Shown piece by piece: positions 7,657-16,937 of a DNA stretch of 64,000 bases. The translations under genes and the position numbers were made by a program. The notes below the pieces were generated by a model, which made no database searches, had not been told where the DNA came from, and was given only the letters and a program-made list of their open reading frames with translations. The number at the start of each line of letters is the position of its first letter. The first letter of the stretch is position 1. This DNA is from an uncultured bacterium (GTDB lineage: Bacteria > Bacteroidota > Ignavibacteria > Ignavibacteriales > Melioribacteraceae), in the NCBI GenBank assembly GCA_937936675.1, contig CALDDL010000281.1:1-64000 (forward strand), written 5' to 3'.

Positions 7657-9408
7657 ATGAGTTGGATTTTTGGTGCTATAAATGCTCGGGAAGATGTTAA
7701 TAAATTAAAAAATGTTATAAAGGAGAAACCACTTTTTTCTTTTGATAACAATGTCGTATCTATTTTCGCAGGTGGTAATTCACAAGCTTGTTTTTCCGAA
7801 AATAATGTTACTCAACAAAATGGTTGGGTATCGGTAGGTACCGGTATAATTGAAGATGACAGTAATTTTTCTATTTGTAACAAAGAAAAATGGAGTACAC
7901 TTCTTTCGCACAAAGAAGTAGATGTCCAAAATATTTTTGGTCATTACGTGATTATTAAGTGGGACGAAAAAAATCTTTCTATTTATACTGATCAACTCGG
8001 GCTTAGAGATATTTACATTTCCAAAAACGGCAACAAATTATATTTTTCTACTCGAATTGATTGGTTGACGAAATTAGTAAAATCCGAAATTAATTTTGAA
8101 ACATTCGGAAGCCGCTGGCTCCTCTTCAACCAGATTTCTACCGAAAGTGTTTTATCAAATTTAAAAAGATTATCAAGCGGAGAATCTGTAGAAATTGATT
8201 TAACAAATTTAGCGATCAATTACAAATCTAATGATTTTATCCCTTCTTTAGACGATAGCAATTCTGAACTATCGATTGACCAATTTTCAGAAAGATTAGA
8301 TAGATTAATCCAAATTCCACTTTCTACAAATAGAAAAATTTCTTTAAGTCTATCCGGCGGAATGGATTCAAGGGTTCTATTATCTTTATTGCTGAAAAAT
8401 GTAAAATTCGATCTATGGGATGCTCATACATTTGGGGAAGAGGATCATCCTGATTTTGCTATATCAAAAAAAATAGCGGAGCAATTTAAGTTCATTCACA
8501 ATGGGTTTAATCGGGAAAGGCAGCCACAGGATATCTATATAGATGAACTAAATGATTTTTGCGTAGAAACGATTGTAAATAATTCTGCCTCTTCAATTGT
8601 TCAGCTAAATAATTACATGATGTTAAGAGATTGGAAAAACATAACCATTATAGATGGCGGTTATGGCGAAATGTGGAGGAGGGAATTTTATAACGGACTA
8701 TTGATAAAAGCTAAAGCTTCAGTTTTCGAGAGAAACTATGAAAAGATTCTCCCTCATCTTAGGCTTTTCAAAGCGGATATTTTTACAGAAGAAATAAATG
8801 ATGTGATGTGGAATAGTTGCGAAAATCAGCTTGAAGAAATATTTGAGAGACTTCCTGCAGTTGAAAAAATTGGAGTAGAGAACTGGCTTGATCTATTAGC
8901 ACTTAAAGCACGTTTGCCGAATTATTTTGGTCATGAACAGTCGAGAATTGATGCGGTTGTTCAAACTTATATGCCATTCATTCAAATCCCATTGCAGAAA
9001 GATTTATTTGCTATCCCGATAAATAAGAAAAAGAACGCTAAGTTATTCCGGCAAATAATTAAGAAGAATAGTAGTGATTTATCAAAATTATGGTTAGCAA
9101 AAGGGAACATAACTCATCCATTTTCGCTTACGATGATTCAGTCTCGATTGTGGAATATGGCTAATAAAAAGATGAAAATTAATCAGCCTCAAAAGAATCC
9201 GAGAGTAGAGTTTCTACAATATATAGGTGATTATGTTTATGATGTATTGAGTTCAAAAAGTGTAAAAGAAGCGGGATTTTATGATAATAGAAAAATCGAG
9301 AAGATTCTCAATAATTTTCGTACAAACCCAAATTCAAGCGCGAATGAATTAGACTGGCTTCTTTCATTTGAAATATTCAGGAAAGGAACAAATAACAGAT
9401 TAATATAG
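7657..9408 (+). CDS. Asparagine-synthase-like protein lacking the glutaminase cysteine
   Basis: A 583-residue protein with the two-domain layout of class B asparagine synthetases. The N-terminal Ntn-hydrolase-like domain (about 1-200) begins Met-Ser-Trp, whereas true AsnB begins Met-Cys-Gly, so the catalytic Cys of glutamine hydrolysis is absent. The C-terminal part has the ATP-pyrophosphatase loop SGGMDSR (233-239), so adenylation of a carboxylate is still plausible with ammonia or another amine as acceptor. Such proteins occur in surface-polysaccharide and peptide-modification loci, but no partner gene is nearby. A longer frame reaches back to 7552 but overlaps the upstream lipoprotein gene, so ATG 7657 is preferred. 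A promoter for the tRNA/rpmG group follows. Confidence 0.75.
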   Translation: MSWIFGAINAREDVNKLKNVIKEKPLFSFDNNVVSIFAGGNSQACFSENNVTQQNGWVSVGTGIIEDDSNFSICNKEKWSTLLSHKEVDVQNIFGHYVIIKWDEKNLSIYTDQLGLRDIYISKNGNKLYFSTRIDWLTKLVKSEINFETFGSRWLLFNQISTESVLSNLKRLSSGESVEIDLTNLAINYKSNDFIPSLDDSNSELSIDQFSERLDRLIQIPLSTNRKISLSLSGGMDSRVLLSLLLKNVKFDLWDAHTFGEEDHPDFAISKKIAEQFKFIHNGFNRERQPQDIYIDELNDFCVETIVNNSASSIVQLNNYMMLRDWKNITIIDGGYGEMWRREFYNGLLIKAKASVFERNYEKILPHLRLFKADIFTEEINDVMWNSCENQLEEIFERLPAVEKIGVENWLDLLALKARLPNYFGHEQSRIDAVVQTYMPFIQIPLQKDLFAIPINKKKNAKLFRQIIKKNSSDLSKLWLAKGNITHPFSLTMIQSRLWNMANKKMKINQPQKNPRVEFLQYIGDYVYDVLSSKSVKEAGFYDNRKIEKILNNFRTNPNSSANELDWLLSFEIFRKGTNNRLI

Positions 9409-9435
9409 TATATTTCGCAGCGAAAAATTTTTCGA

Positions 9436-9464
9436 TTGACATATCTTGCATTTTATTATAAATC
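9436..9464 (+). promoter_or_regulatory. Promoter for the tRNA-Tyr/rpmG/secE group
   Basis: TTGACA (9436-9441) is followed after 17 bases by TAAATC (9459-9464), close to the sigma-70 consensus. It lies about 45 bases upstream of tRNA-Tyr and resembles the element before rpsL. An overlapping TATAAA at 9457 gives a 15-base spacer and is a less likely -10 box. Confidence 0.65.
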
Positions 9465-9510
9465 AATCTATATTTGAAGCTCGTTAAAAAATCAGTGGTG
9501 TAATATATCC

Positions 9511-9594
9511 GGGCGGACGCCGGAGTTGGAGAGCCGGGGCGGACTGTAAATCCGTTGGTGTACGCCTTTGGGGGTTCGAATCCCTCGCCGCCCA
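9511..9594 (+). tRNA. tRNA-Tyr (GTA)
   Basis: An 84-base class II tRNA with a long variable arm. The anticodon loop CTGTAAA gives GTA, reading UAU and UAC. The T arm GGGGG-TTCGAAT-CCCTC pairs with one G-U, and the acceptor GGGCGGA pairs with GCCGCCC except for an A-G at position 7. The discriminator is A, and the CCA end is not encoded. Confidence 0.93.
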
Positions 9595-9644
9595 CAAGAT
9601 TTCACCACTGATTTTATTTTATATTGTTCAATTTTTAATGAACT

Positions 9645-9717
9645 GCGGGAGTAACTCAGTTGGTAGAGTCACAGCCTTCCAAGCTGTTGGTCGCGGGTTC
9701 GAGTCCCGTCTCCCGCT
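9645..9717 (+). tRNA. tRNA-Gly (TCC)
   Basis: A 73-base cloverleaf with acceptor GCGGGAG/TTCCCGC-type pairing, D-loop AGTTGGTAGA, and anticodon loop CTTCCAA giving TCC (reads GGA and GGG). The discriminator is T, as expected for bacterial tRNA-Gly. CCA is not encoded. It lies 50 bases after tRNA-Tyr. Confidence 0.94.
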
Positions 9718-9730
9718 CTTGGACCACCCT

Positions 9731-9803
<73 letters not shown>

Positions 9804-9841
9804 CTATAATTTTTGTAATTTGTTTAAGAATTAGGTTAATC

Positions 9842-10009
9842 ATGGCTAAAGCTAAAAATGTAAGACAAATAATTATTTTGGAAAGCACTGCCGGTACAGG
9901 ATATCGTTATTCTACTACTAAAAATAAAAGAGAGCATCCTGCTAGAGTAGAATATAAAAAGTATGATCCCGTTGTTAGAAAACACGTACCATTTAAAGAG
10001 ACTAAATAA
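9842..10009 (+). CDS. rpmG: Ribosomal protein bL33
   Basis: A 55-residue basic protein of the large subunit, located near the E site. The segments [12 protein letters not shown] and TTKNKREHP are typical of bL33. It has no cysteines, so it is the zinc-free form of the protein. The reading frame could be extended upstream only by running through tRNA-Thr, so ATG 9842 is the start. The stop codon is followed after one base by tRNA-Trp. It occupies the place where tuf stands in several other bacteria between the tRNA group and secE. Confidence 0.93.
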   Translation: MAKAKNVRQIIILESTAGTGYRYSTTKNKREHPARVEYKKYDPVVRKHVPFKETK

Positions 10010-10010
10010 T

Positions 10011-10083
<73 letters not shown>

Positions 10084-10106
10084 CTCGTAAACTAAAGATT
10101 AAAATT

Positions 10107-10289
10107 ATGAAAGAAAAAATTCAAAATTTTGTGAATGATGTAGTCAAGGAAATGAAAAAAGTTACTTGGCCTACTCAGAATGAGCTGAAAGAATCTACTA
10201 TGGTGGTTATCGTAGTTTGTTTAATTCTTGCAGCTTTTACCTATATAATAGATATGGGTATAACTACTTTAATACAAGGAATTTTCTAA
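10107..10289 (+). CDS. secE: Preprotein translocase subunit SecE
   Basis: A 60-residue single-spanning inner-membrane protein that clamps the SecY channel. The amphipathic N-terminal helix (FVNDVVKEMKKVTWPT, with the conserved K-V-x-W-P motif) is followed by one membrane segment at about residues 30-52. This is the short form without the two extra helices of the E. coli protein. nusG starts two bases after its stop, so the two are very probably cotranslated. Its partner secY lies in the spc operon further on. Confidence 0.95.
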   Translation: MKEKIQNFVNDVVKEMKKVTWPTQNELKESTMVVIVVCLILAAFTYIIDMGITTLIQGIF

Positions 10290-10291
10290 GC

Positions 10292-10825
10292 TTGGAAAAC
10301 GAAAGAGGTAAATGGTACGTTGTTAGGACTTTTTCCGGTCACGAGAACAAAGTTAAAACTTTAATTGAAGCTGAATTAAAGGATAGAGAAGATCTCAGTG
10401 CTCGGATATATAGTATTCTTGTACCCACCGAAAAGGTTTTTGAAGTAAAAGATGGCAAGAAAAAGACCAAGAAGAAAAATTTCTTCCCCGGTTATATTCT
10501 TATTAATGCAGAACTTGATTCTAAAGTAAAAGATTTTATCTCCAACACACAATCCGTAATGGGATTCTTAAGTACAGCTCCTCTCCCTCCTGATGAAGTA
10601 AAAAGAATTGTTGGCAGAATTTCACAAGATGAAGATACCGAAAGAAGTGATACTATTTTTAGAAGCGGAGATTTCGTTAAGATTATAGATGGTCCTTTCA
10701 ATAATTTCTCGGGGATCATTCAAGAAGTAAATGAAGAGAAAATGAAAATTAAAGTAATGGTTTCGATTTTTGGAAGGAAGACTCCTGTTGAAATCGATTT
10801 CGTTCAAGCAGAATTAGAAAAATAA
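10292..10825 (+). CDS. nusG: Transcription termination/antitermination factor NusG
   Basis: A 177-residue RNA polymerase-binding factor that suppresses pausing and links RNA polymerase to Rho or the ribosome. The NGN domain starts with KWYVVRTFSGHENKV and has FFPGYILI near residue 65; the C-terminal KOW domain has DFVKIIDGPFNNFSG near 125. The start is TTG 10292, two bases after the secE stop and 11 bases after AAGGA; extension upstream to 10217 would overlap secE by 73 bases with no similarity to NusG. Confidence 0.95.
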   Translation: MENERGKWYVVRTFSGHENKVKTLIEAELKDREDLSARIYSILVPTEKVFEVKDGKKKTKKKNFFPGYILINAELDSKVKDFISNTQSVMGFLSTAPLPPDEVKRIVGRISQDEDTERSDTIFRSGDFVKIIDGPFNNFSGIIQEVNEEKMKIKVMVSIFGRKTPVEIDFVQAELEK

Positions 10826-10843
10826 ACTACAATAGGTCGTAAC

Positions 10844-11269
10844 ATGGCAAAGAAAATTGACAGTTATATTAAATTACAAATACCCGCAGGTGCTGCAAAT
10901 CCATCACCTCCGGTAGGTCCGGCTCTCGGTCAAAAAGGTGTTAATATTATGGAGTTCTGTAAGCAATTCAATGCAAGAACTTCCGAAAAGCAAGGTTTGA
11001 TTATTCCGGTGGTTATTACAGTTTTTTCCGATAAATCATTCACCTTTATTACCAAGACCCCTCCTGCAGCAGTTTTATTAAAAAAAGCTGCTAATGCTCC
11101 TAAAGGTTCTGCCGAGCCAAATAAAGTAAAAGTTGCAAAAGTAACCAAAGCACAGGTTCAGGAAATTGCCACACTTAAGATGCCTGATCTTAATGCTCAT
11201 GACGTTGAACATGCAATGAGTATGGTGGCAGGTACAGCTCGTTCTATGGGAATTACAGTAGAAGACTAA
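10844..11269 (+). CDS. rplK: Ribosomal protein uL11
   Basis: A 141-residue protein of the GTPase-associated centre, binding 23S rRNA next to the L10-L12 stalk; it is needed for the stringent response and the action of thiostrepton. The N-terminal lobe has [18 protein letters not shown] (the proline-rich stretch that contacts the factors), and the C-terminal rRNA-binding lobe ends [12 protein letters not shown]. The length matches E. coli L11 (142). It lies 18 bases after nusG and starts the L11-L1 pair. Confidence 0.97.
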   Translation: MAKKIDSYIKLQIPAGAANPSPPVGPALGQKGVNIMEFCKQFNARTSEKQGLIIPVVITVFSDKSFTFITKTPPAAVLLKKAANAPKGSAEPNKVKVAKVTKAQVQEIATLKMPDLNAHDVEHAMSMVAGTARSMGITVED

Positions 11270-11300
11270 TTTTTTATTAAGAAAATTTTTTGGTTTGAAA

Positions 11301-11996
11301 ATGAAAGATACAAAAAGAACAAAGGCATTGAAGAAGCAAATTGATCTTCAAAAAGAATATACAGTAGCCGATGCTATTAAAGCTTTGAAAGAGGCTTCTA
11401 AAGTAAAATTTACTGAATCACTTGATTGCGCTATTAAGTTAGGCGTTGATCCTAAACATGCTGATCAGATGATCAGAGGTACTGTAAGTCTTCCTCATGG
11501 AACAGGTAAAAAAGTTACTGTATTAGTACTTGCAAAAGGTGCTTTAGCAGAAGCTGCTTTAGAAGCAGGTGCAGAATATGCCGGTTATGAAGAATACCTA
11601 GAAAAAATTAAAGGCGGCTGGACAGATATCGATGTTATTATTGCTGCTCCTGATACTATGGCTGAAGTTGGTAAGTTAGGTAAAGTATTAGGTCCTAAAG
11701 GCTTGATGCCAAATCCAAAGAGCGGTACTGTTACTATGGATGTAGCTAAAGCTGTTAAAGAAGTTAAAGCCGGTAAGATCGAGTTCCGTGTTGAAAAAGC
11801 AGGTATTGTTCATACATCATTAGGAAAACTTGATTTCCCTGTTGAGCAGTTAGTTGATAACGCTAATGCATTCTTGAATACAATTGTAAAAATGAAACCT
11901 TCTTCTGCTAAAGGTACTTATGTAAAGAGTTTATATTTATCCTCGACCATGGGTCCGGGGCTAAGAATTTTGAAAGATGAAGTAGCAGTAGTTTAA
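11301..11996 (+). CDS. rplA: Ribosomal protein uL1
   Basis: A 231-residue protein that forms the L1 stalk next to the E site and helps release deacylated tRNA. In many bacteria it also represses its own operon by binding the mRNA leader. Seen here are [10 protein letters not shown], the conserved [15 protein letters not shown] and [11 protein letters not shown] near the end. ATG 11301 is preferred over an in-frame TTG at 11295, six bases earlier. No strong ribosome-binding site is seen in the 31-base gap, so translation may be coupled to rplK. Confidence 0.95.
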   Translation: MKDTKRTKALKKQIDLQKEYTVADAIKALKEASKVKFTESLDCAIKLGVDPKHADQMIRGTVSLPHGTGKKVTVLVLAKGALAEAALEAGAEYAGYEEYLEKIKGGWTDIDVIIAAPDTMAEVGKLGKVLGPKGLMPNPKSGTVTMDVAKAVKEVKAGKIEFRVEKAGIVHTSLGKLDFPVEQLVDNANAFLNTIVKMKPSSAKGTYVKSLYLSSTMGPGLRILKDEVAVV

Positions 11997-12072
11997 TTAA
12001 TAAAGTTTACGCACTCAGTAATAGATTCGCTTCAAGCCCATTGTGCCGAATTAGAATAGTTATGGGAGTAGT
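11997..12072 (+). promoter_or_regulatory. rplJ leader, likely L10 autoregulatory region
   Basis: The 76-base gap before rplJ can fold: ATTCG at 12025 pairs with CGAAT at 12047, and an alternative GCAC/GTGC pairing crosses it. In E. coli and Bacillus the leader at this place binds the L10-L12 complex and controls rplJL. The position and folding agree, but no sequence-specific L10 motif was verified, so this is a positional inference. Confidence 0.3.
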
Positions 12073-12594
12073 ATGGAAAAAAGTAAAAAAGTAGAACAAT
12101 ACGAACTGATTAAAGAATTATTTAGTAGTTCCACAGGTATATTCCTTACGAATTACAGCGGTATTAATGTCGCAGACATTAATAAATTGCGTGTTAATTT
12201 CAGAAAGGAAGGAGTAACTTATAAAGTATTAAAAAATACTTTAGTAAAAAAAGTACTTGCTGATATCGGTGGCTATTCAGATATGAATGATCAGTTAGTA
12301 GGCATGATCGGTATTGCCTTTGTTGGTGATAATGTAACAGCACCAGCAAAAATCATTAAAAAATATTTTGATGAAACCGGTAAATTAGCTTTTAAAGGTT
12401 GCTATATTGAATCAGCATTCTACGGACCGGATCAGTTAAATGTCATCGCTTCTATGCCATCTAAACCGGAAATCGTTTCGAGCATTATTAGCAGTATTTC
12501 TGCACCGGCTTCAGGTATTGTAGGTGCAATAAATGCTGTAATGCGTGATGTGGTAAGTGTAATCGATCAAATTAGCAAAAAAGAAGCTGCATAA
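12073..12594 (+). CDS. rplJ: Ribosomal protein uL10
   Basis: A 173-residue protein forming the base of the ribosomal stalk and holding the L7/L12 dimers. The N-terminal rRNA-binding domain has FLTNYSGINVADINKLR and TYKVLKNTLVKKVL; the C-terminal helix that carries L7/L12 is at about residues 135-170. The length is normal (E. coli 165). GGGAG precedes the ATG. It lies 34 bases before rplL, which agrees with coupled production of the stalk proteins. Confidence 0.96.
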   Translation: MEKSKKVEQYELIKELFSSSTGIFLTNYSGINVADINKLRVNFRKEGVTYKVLKNTLVKKVLADIGGYSDMNDQLVGMIGIAFVGDNVTAPAKIIKKYFDETGKLAFKGCYIESAFYGPDQLNVIASMPSKPEIVSSIISSISAPASGIVGAINAVMRDVVSVIDQISKKEAA

Positions 12595-12628
12595 TAAAGA
12601 ATTAGAATTAATAAAGGAGTAAAAAAAG

Positions 12629-13006
12629 ATGTCAGAGAAAATTGTTGAACTTGTTGAGAAAATAAAGGCTCTTACGTTAGTCGAAGCTGCTGAATTAAAA
12701 ACAGCGTTAGAAGAAGAATTTGGCGTTACTGCTGCTGCACCAATGATGATGGCTGCTGCCGGTCCTGCCGCTGCTGCTGCTCCGGTTGAAGAACAGACAG
12801 AATTTGATGTTATTCTTCAAGCTGCTGGTGAAAAGAAAATCAACGTTATTAAAGTAGTTAGAGCTCATACAGGTCTTGGCTTAAAAGAAGCTAAAGATTT
12901 AGTTGATGGTGCTCCAAAAACTGTAAAAGAAGCTGTTTCGAAAGATGAAGCAGAGAAGATTAAAAAAGAATTAGAAGAATCAGGCGCTACTGTCCAAGTT
13001 AAATAA
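12629..13006 (+). CDS. rplL: Ribosomal protein bL12 (L7/L12)
   Basis: A 125-residue acidic stalk protein, present in several copies per ribosome, which recruits and activates EF-G, EF-Tu, IF2 and release factors. The N-terminal dimer domain leads to an alanine/proline hinge (residues 35-52) and the C-terminal domain with [19 protein letters not shown], the factor-binding surface. A good site, AAAGGAGTAA, precedes the ATG, as expected for a protein needed in higher amount than its neighbours. A perfect hairpin lies between this gene and rpoB. Confidence 0.97.
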   Translation: MSEKIVELVEKIKALTLVEAAELKTALEEEFGVTAAAPMMMAAAGPAAAAAPVEEQTEFDVILQAAGEKKINVIKVVRAHTGLGLKEAKDLVDGAPKTVKEAVSKDEAEKIKKELEESGATVQVK

Positions 13007-13043
13007 TTTATCAGTACACTTCTATATATCTTTAAAAATTACT

Positions 13044-13077
13044 AAGTGGTAAGAGGGTGAACTCCGTCTTACCACTT
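13044..13077 (+). terminator. Perfect 11-bp hairpin between rplL and rpoB, attenuator or processing site
   Basis: The arms AAGTGGTAAGA and TCTTACCACTT match completely around a 12-base loop. TCTTTCGTTT follows, which is only partly T-rich, so termination would be incomplete. E. coli has an attenuator and an RNase III site at the same place, lowering RNA polymerase genes relative to ribosomal genes. The structure is seen; the role is inferred. Confidence 0.65.
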
Positions 13078-13130
13078 TCTTTCGTTTATCCAGCGGAAGA
13101 TGTTAACCCGTTTTTTTTAGGAGGTTAGGG

Positions 13131-16100
13131 TTGGAAAAATCAAAAATCAATAAAGTAACCAATAGAATAACATTCTCTACTATTAACTCGACAGTTAAAG
13201 TACCCGATCTATTGAATATTCAGTTGGAGTCATTTGAAGAATTTATTCAATTAAGAACTCCACCCTCAAAAAGGCTTGATGCCGGATTACAAAATGTATT
13301 CACAATGAATTTCCCGATTCTCGATAATAAGGAATTCTTCCGTTTAGATTTCCTTGAATATCATATTGAGAAACCGAGATTTTCGATAGCTGAATGTGAG
13401 GAACGCGGTCTTACTTATGCGGCTCCATTAAAAGCTAAATTACGTCTTTCTACCAAAGACGATGAAACCGGTGAATTTGTTAATTCAGTGGAACAAGAAG
13501 TTTATTTAGGCAATCTTCCGTTTATGACAGGAAGAGGAACATTTATTATAAATGGTGCCGAAAGAGTAATTGTAAGTCAATTACACCGTTCGCCGGGAGT
13601 TGCCTTCGCACAAACAGTGCATCCTAATGGCACACCGATATACACCGCTCGTATTATTCCTTTTAGAGGATCATGGGTAGAATTTGCTACCGATATTAAT
13701 AATATACTATATGTATATGTAGATCGTAAAAAGAAATTCCCATCAACTACATTATTACGTGCTCTTGGATATGAAAGTGATGAATCTATACTTCGCCTTT
13801 TTGATTTAATTGATGAAGTAAACGTAAAGAAATTAGACATCGAGACGCATGCAGGCAGAATTTCTGCCGAGGACGTAATTGATCTAGATACAGGAGAAAT
13901 TTATGTATCTAAAGATGGCGAACTTACCGAAGAAGTTATTGAAAATATCAAAGCTTCTTCTCTGGCTAAAATAAAATTAATAAATGAATCAACTACTTAT
14001 GAACAAGATCTTATTATCAATACCTTGCGTAAGGATACATCCACTTCTAAAGAAGAAGCCTTGTTTGTAATATATAGACAGTTAAGAACCAGCGAAGCTC
14101 CTGATCTCGAAACAGCTTATGGATTAATTGAAAAATTATTCTTTAACGAGAAAAGATATGATCTCGGCGAAGTTGGTCGTTTCAGGATGAATGATAAGTT
14201 AGGCTTGAATATTCCTGAATCTGTAAAAGTACTCACGATCGAAGATATCATTGCGATAATGAATAACATTATCAAATTGAAAAATGGTAATCTCAACGTA
14301 GATGATATTGATCATCTTGGTAATAGAAGAGTAAGAACCGTAGGCGAGCAGCTTCAACAGCAATATAATGTTGGTCTAGCTAGAATGTCTCGTACTATTA
14401 AAGAGCGTATGAATATGCGTGATAATGAAAACATGCAGCCACAGGATTTAGTTAACGCACGAACAATTACGAGTGTAATTAATGGATTCTTTGGTACTAA
14501 TCAATTATCACAGTTTATGGATCAAACAAATCCACTTTCAGAATTAACGCATAAAAGAAGAATCTCTGCATTAGGACCAGGTGGTCTTACAAGAGAAAGA
14601 GCCGGTTTTGAAGTTCGTGACGTTCACCATTCTCATTATGGAAGATTATGTCCTATCGAAACTCCCGAAGGTCCAAATATCGGGTTAATTTCTTCACTAA
14701 CAATTTATGCTAAAGTAAATCAATATGGATTCTTAGAAACACCATATAGAAAAGTAAAAGAAGGTAAAGTATCCAGTTCGGTAGATTATTTAAGTGCCGA
14801 TCAGGAAGATGAATTTACAATTGCTCAGGCAAATGCACCAATTACCGATCAAGGCAATTTCGTTTTAGATAGAGTTAAATGCCGACATACAGGTGAATTC
14901 CCGATTGTACCACCTGCAGAAGTACATTATATGGACGTAGCACCGGCACAGATAGTAAGTGCTGCGGCAGCATTAATTCCATTCCTTGAGCATGATGATG
15001 CTAATAGAGCTCTCATGGGTTCAAACATGCAACGTCAAGCAGTACCACTCTTAGTACCTGAAGCTCCTATTGTTGGAACTGGAATGGAAGTAAAGATTGC
15101 TCGTGATTCTAGATCAGTAGTAATTGCTGCTGAAAATGGTGTAATTGAATTTTCAGATGCAAAAAGAATTATTGTGAAATATGATTCCGACCCAGATAGT
15201 GATGAAGCTTTAGTAGGATTTGATGATGAAAGAAGAGAAGAATTTATATTAACAAAATTCAGCGGTACTAACCAAGAGACATGCTTTAACCAGAAACCTA
15301 TCGTTAAAACAGGTCAAAGAGTTAAAAAAGGAGAAGTATTAGCTGATGGACCTGCAATTGATCAAGGCGAATTAGCACTTGGAAGAAATGTTATGGTTGC
15401 ATTCATGCCTTGGAGAGGATATAACTTTGAAGATGCTATTGTAATCAGTGAAAGAATTGCAGCTAATGACGTATTTACTTCAATTCACATTGAAGAATTT
15501 GAATTACAAGTAAGAGAAACAAAACGAGGCGAAGAAGAATTAACTCGTGATATCCCGAACGTAAGCGAAGAAGCTACAAAAGATTTAGATGAATATGGTA
15601 TTGTAAGAGAAGGTGCTGAAGTAAAAGAAGGGGATATATTAATCGGTAAAATTACTCCTAAAGGAGAAACTGATCCGACACCGGAGGAAAAACTTCTTAA
15701 AGCGATATTCGGAGATAAGGCAGGAGATGTGAAAGATGCATCGTTAAAAGCACCTCCAGGATTAAAAGGAACAGTTATTAAAACTCGTTTATTCAGTCGC
15801 AAACGTAAAGATGTTGATTCTAAGAAAGTAGAGAAAAAACAACTAGATGCGCTTGAAGACAGCTATAATAATAAGAAGAATGATCATTATTCAAAACTTG
15901 TAACTAAGGTTACAAGAATTTGTAACGGGAAAACAACAACCGGAATACGTGATTTAGATGGTTCGGTCGTTTTTAGAAGCGGTACTACTTTAAAGGATAA
16001 TACTTTCTCATCAATCGAAGATGTTACTAAATTAGATTACACTCAAGATTGGTTTGATAAAAAACAGTATAGTGATTTAATAAAAACCTTATATTCTAAT

Positions 16101-16910
16101 TATTTCACAATCTTATCAGCAATAGAAGAAGAATTTAAGAGAGAGAAATTAAAAGTACAAAGCGGCGATGAATTACCTCCGGGAATTGTCCAATTAGCAA
16201 AAGTTTATGTAGCTAAAAAACGTAAACTTTCGGTCGGCGATAAAATGGCTGGCAGACACGGTAATAAAGGTGTTGTTGCTAAGATAGTTCCGGTTGAAGA
16301 TATGCCTTATCATGAAGATGGTACTCCTGTAGATATTATATTAAATCCGCTTGGTGTGCCTTCGAGAATGAATCTTGGTCAGCTTTATGAAACCGCTCTC
16401 GGTTGGGTTGGCAAAAAATTAGGTGTAAAATTTGAAACACCAATTTTTGATGGAGCCAAAGTAAGTGATGTAAATGAATGGATTGAAAAAGCCCAATTAT
16501 ACGAAGGCAGCAAGACTTGGTTAGTTGATGGTCGTTCTGGTGAAAGATTCCATCAAAAAGTAACTTGTGGTTATATCTATATGCTTAAGCTGGGGCACAT
16601 GGTTGATGATAAGATTCATGCTAGGTCAATAGGACCATACTCCTTAATTACTCAACAGCCACTTGGCGGTAAAGCACAATTTGGCGGTCAGAGATTCGGA
16701 GAAATGGAAGTTTGGGCTCTTGAAGGTTATGGTGCAGCTCACGTTTTACAAGAAATATTGACTGTAAAAAGTGATGATGTATCGGGTAGAGCAAAAACAT
16801 ACGAAGCAATTGTTAAAGGTGAAAACCTTTCGGAACCAAACGTTCCGGAAGCCTTTAATGTGTTAATTAAAGAACTTCAAGGTCTCGGTCTTGAAATCAA
16901 AATTAACTAG
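13131..16910 (+). CDS. rpoB: DNA-directed RNA polymerase subunit beta
   Basis: A 1259-residue beta subunit, about the length seen in Bacteroidota (E. coli 1342). The rifampicin region with [20 protein letters not shown] and [13 protein letters not shown] is intact and shows the drug-sensitive consensus; [12 protein letters not shown] near residue 1040 and [20 protein letters not shown] near the end are the usual active-site and C-terminal blocks. Translation starts at TTG 13131, six bases after a perfect AGGAGG. It follows rplL by 124 bases that hold a hairpin, and rpoC follows after 27 bases. Confidence 0.98.
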   Translation: MEKSKINKVTNRITFSTINSTVKVPDLLNIQLESFEEFIQLRTPPSKRLDAGLQNVFTMNFPILDNKEFFRLDFLEYHIEKPRFSIAECEERGLTYAAPLKAKLRLSTKDDETGEFVNSVEQEVYLGNLPFMTGRGTFIINGAERVIVSQLHRSPGVAFAQTVHPNGTPIYTARIIPFRGSWVEFATDINNILYVYVDRKKKFPSTTLLRALGYESDESILRLFDLIDEVNVKKLDIETHAGRISAEDVIDLDTGEIYVSKDGELTEEVIENIKASSLAKIKLINESTTYEQDLIINTLRKDTSTSKEEALFVIYRQLRTSEAPDLETAYGLIEKLFFNEKRYDLGEVGRFRMNDKLGLNIPESVKVLTIEDIIAIMNNIIKLKNGNLNVDDIDHLGNRRVRTVGEQLQQQYNVGLARMSRTIKERMNMRDNENMQPQDLVNARTITSVINGFFGTNQLSQFMDQTNPLSELTHKRRISALGPGGLTRERAGFEVRDVHHSHYGRLCPIETPEGPNIGLISSLTIYAKVNQYGFLETPYRKVKEGKVSSSVDYLSADQEDEFTIAQANAPITDQGNFVLDRVKCRHTGEFPIVPPAEVHYMDVAPAQIVSAAAALIPFLEHDDANRALMGSNMQRQAVPLLVPEAPIVGTGMEVKIARDSRSVVIAAENGVIEFSDAKRIIVKYDSDPDSDEALVGFDDERREEFILTKFSGTNQETCFNQKPIVKTGQRVKKGEVLADGPAIDQGELALGRNVMVAFMPWRGYNFEDAIVISERIAANDVFTSIHIEEFELQVRETKRGEEELTRDIPNVSEEATKDLDEYGIVREGAEVKEGDILIGKITPKGETDPTPEEKLLKAIFGDKAGDVKDASLKAPPGLKGTVIKTRLFSRKRKDVDSKKVEKKQLDALEDSYNNKKNDHYSKLVTKVTRICNGKTTTGIRDLDGSVVFRSGTTLKDNTFSSIEDVTKLDYTQDWFDKKQYSDLIKTLYSNYFTILSAIEEEFKREKLKVQSGDELPPGIVQLAKVYVAKKRKLSVGDKMAGRHGNKGVVAKIVPVEDMPYHEDGTPVDIILNPLGVPSRMNLGQLYETALGWVGKKLGVKFETPIFDGAKVSDVNEWIEKAQLYEGSKTWLVDGRSGERFHQKVTCGYIYMLKLGHMVDDKIHARSIGPYSLITQQPLGGKAQFGGQRFGEMEVWALEGYGAAHVLQEILTVKSDDVSGRAKTYEAIVKGENLSEPNVPEAFNVLIKELQGLGLEIKIN

Positions 16911-16937
16911 TTAAAAGTTAGTCTTAAGGAGACTCTT

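Noticed and set aside
7078..9408. A lasso-peptide or similar RiPP cluster (small peptide plus asparagine-synthase-like gene).
   Set aside because: The small proteins carry signal peptides or a lipobox, and no B1/B2 leader-binding or protease gene, radical enzyme or transporter is present.
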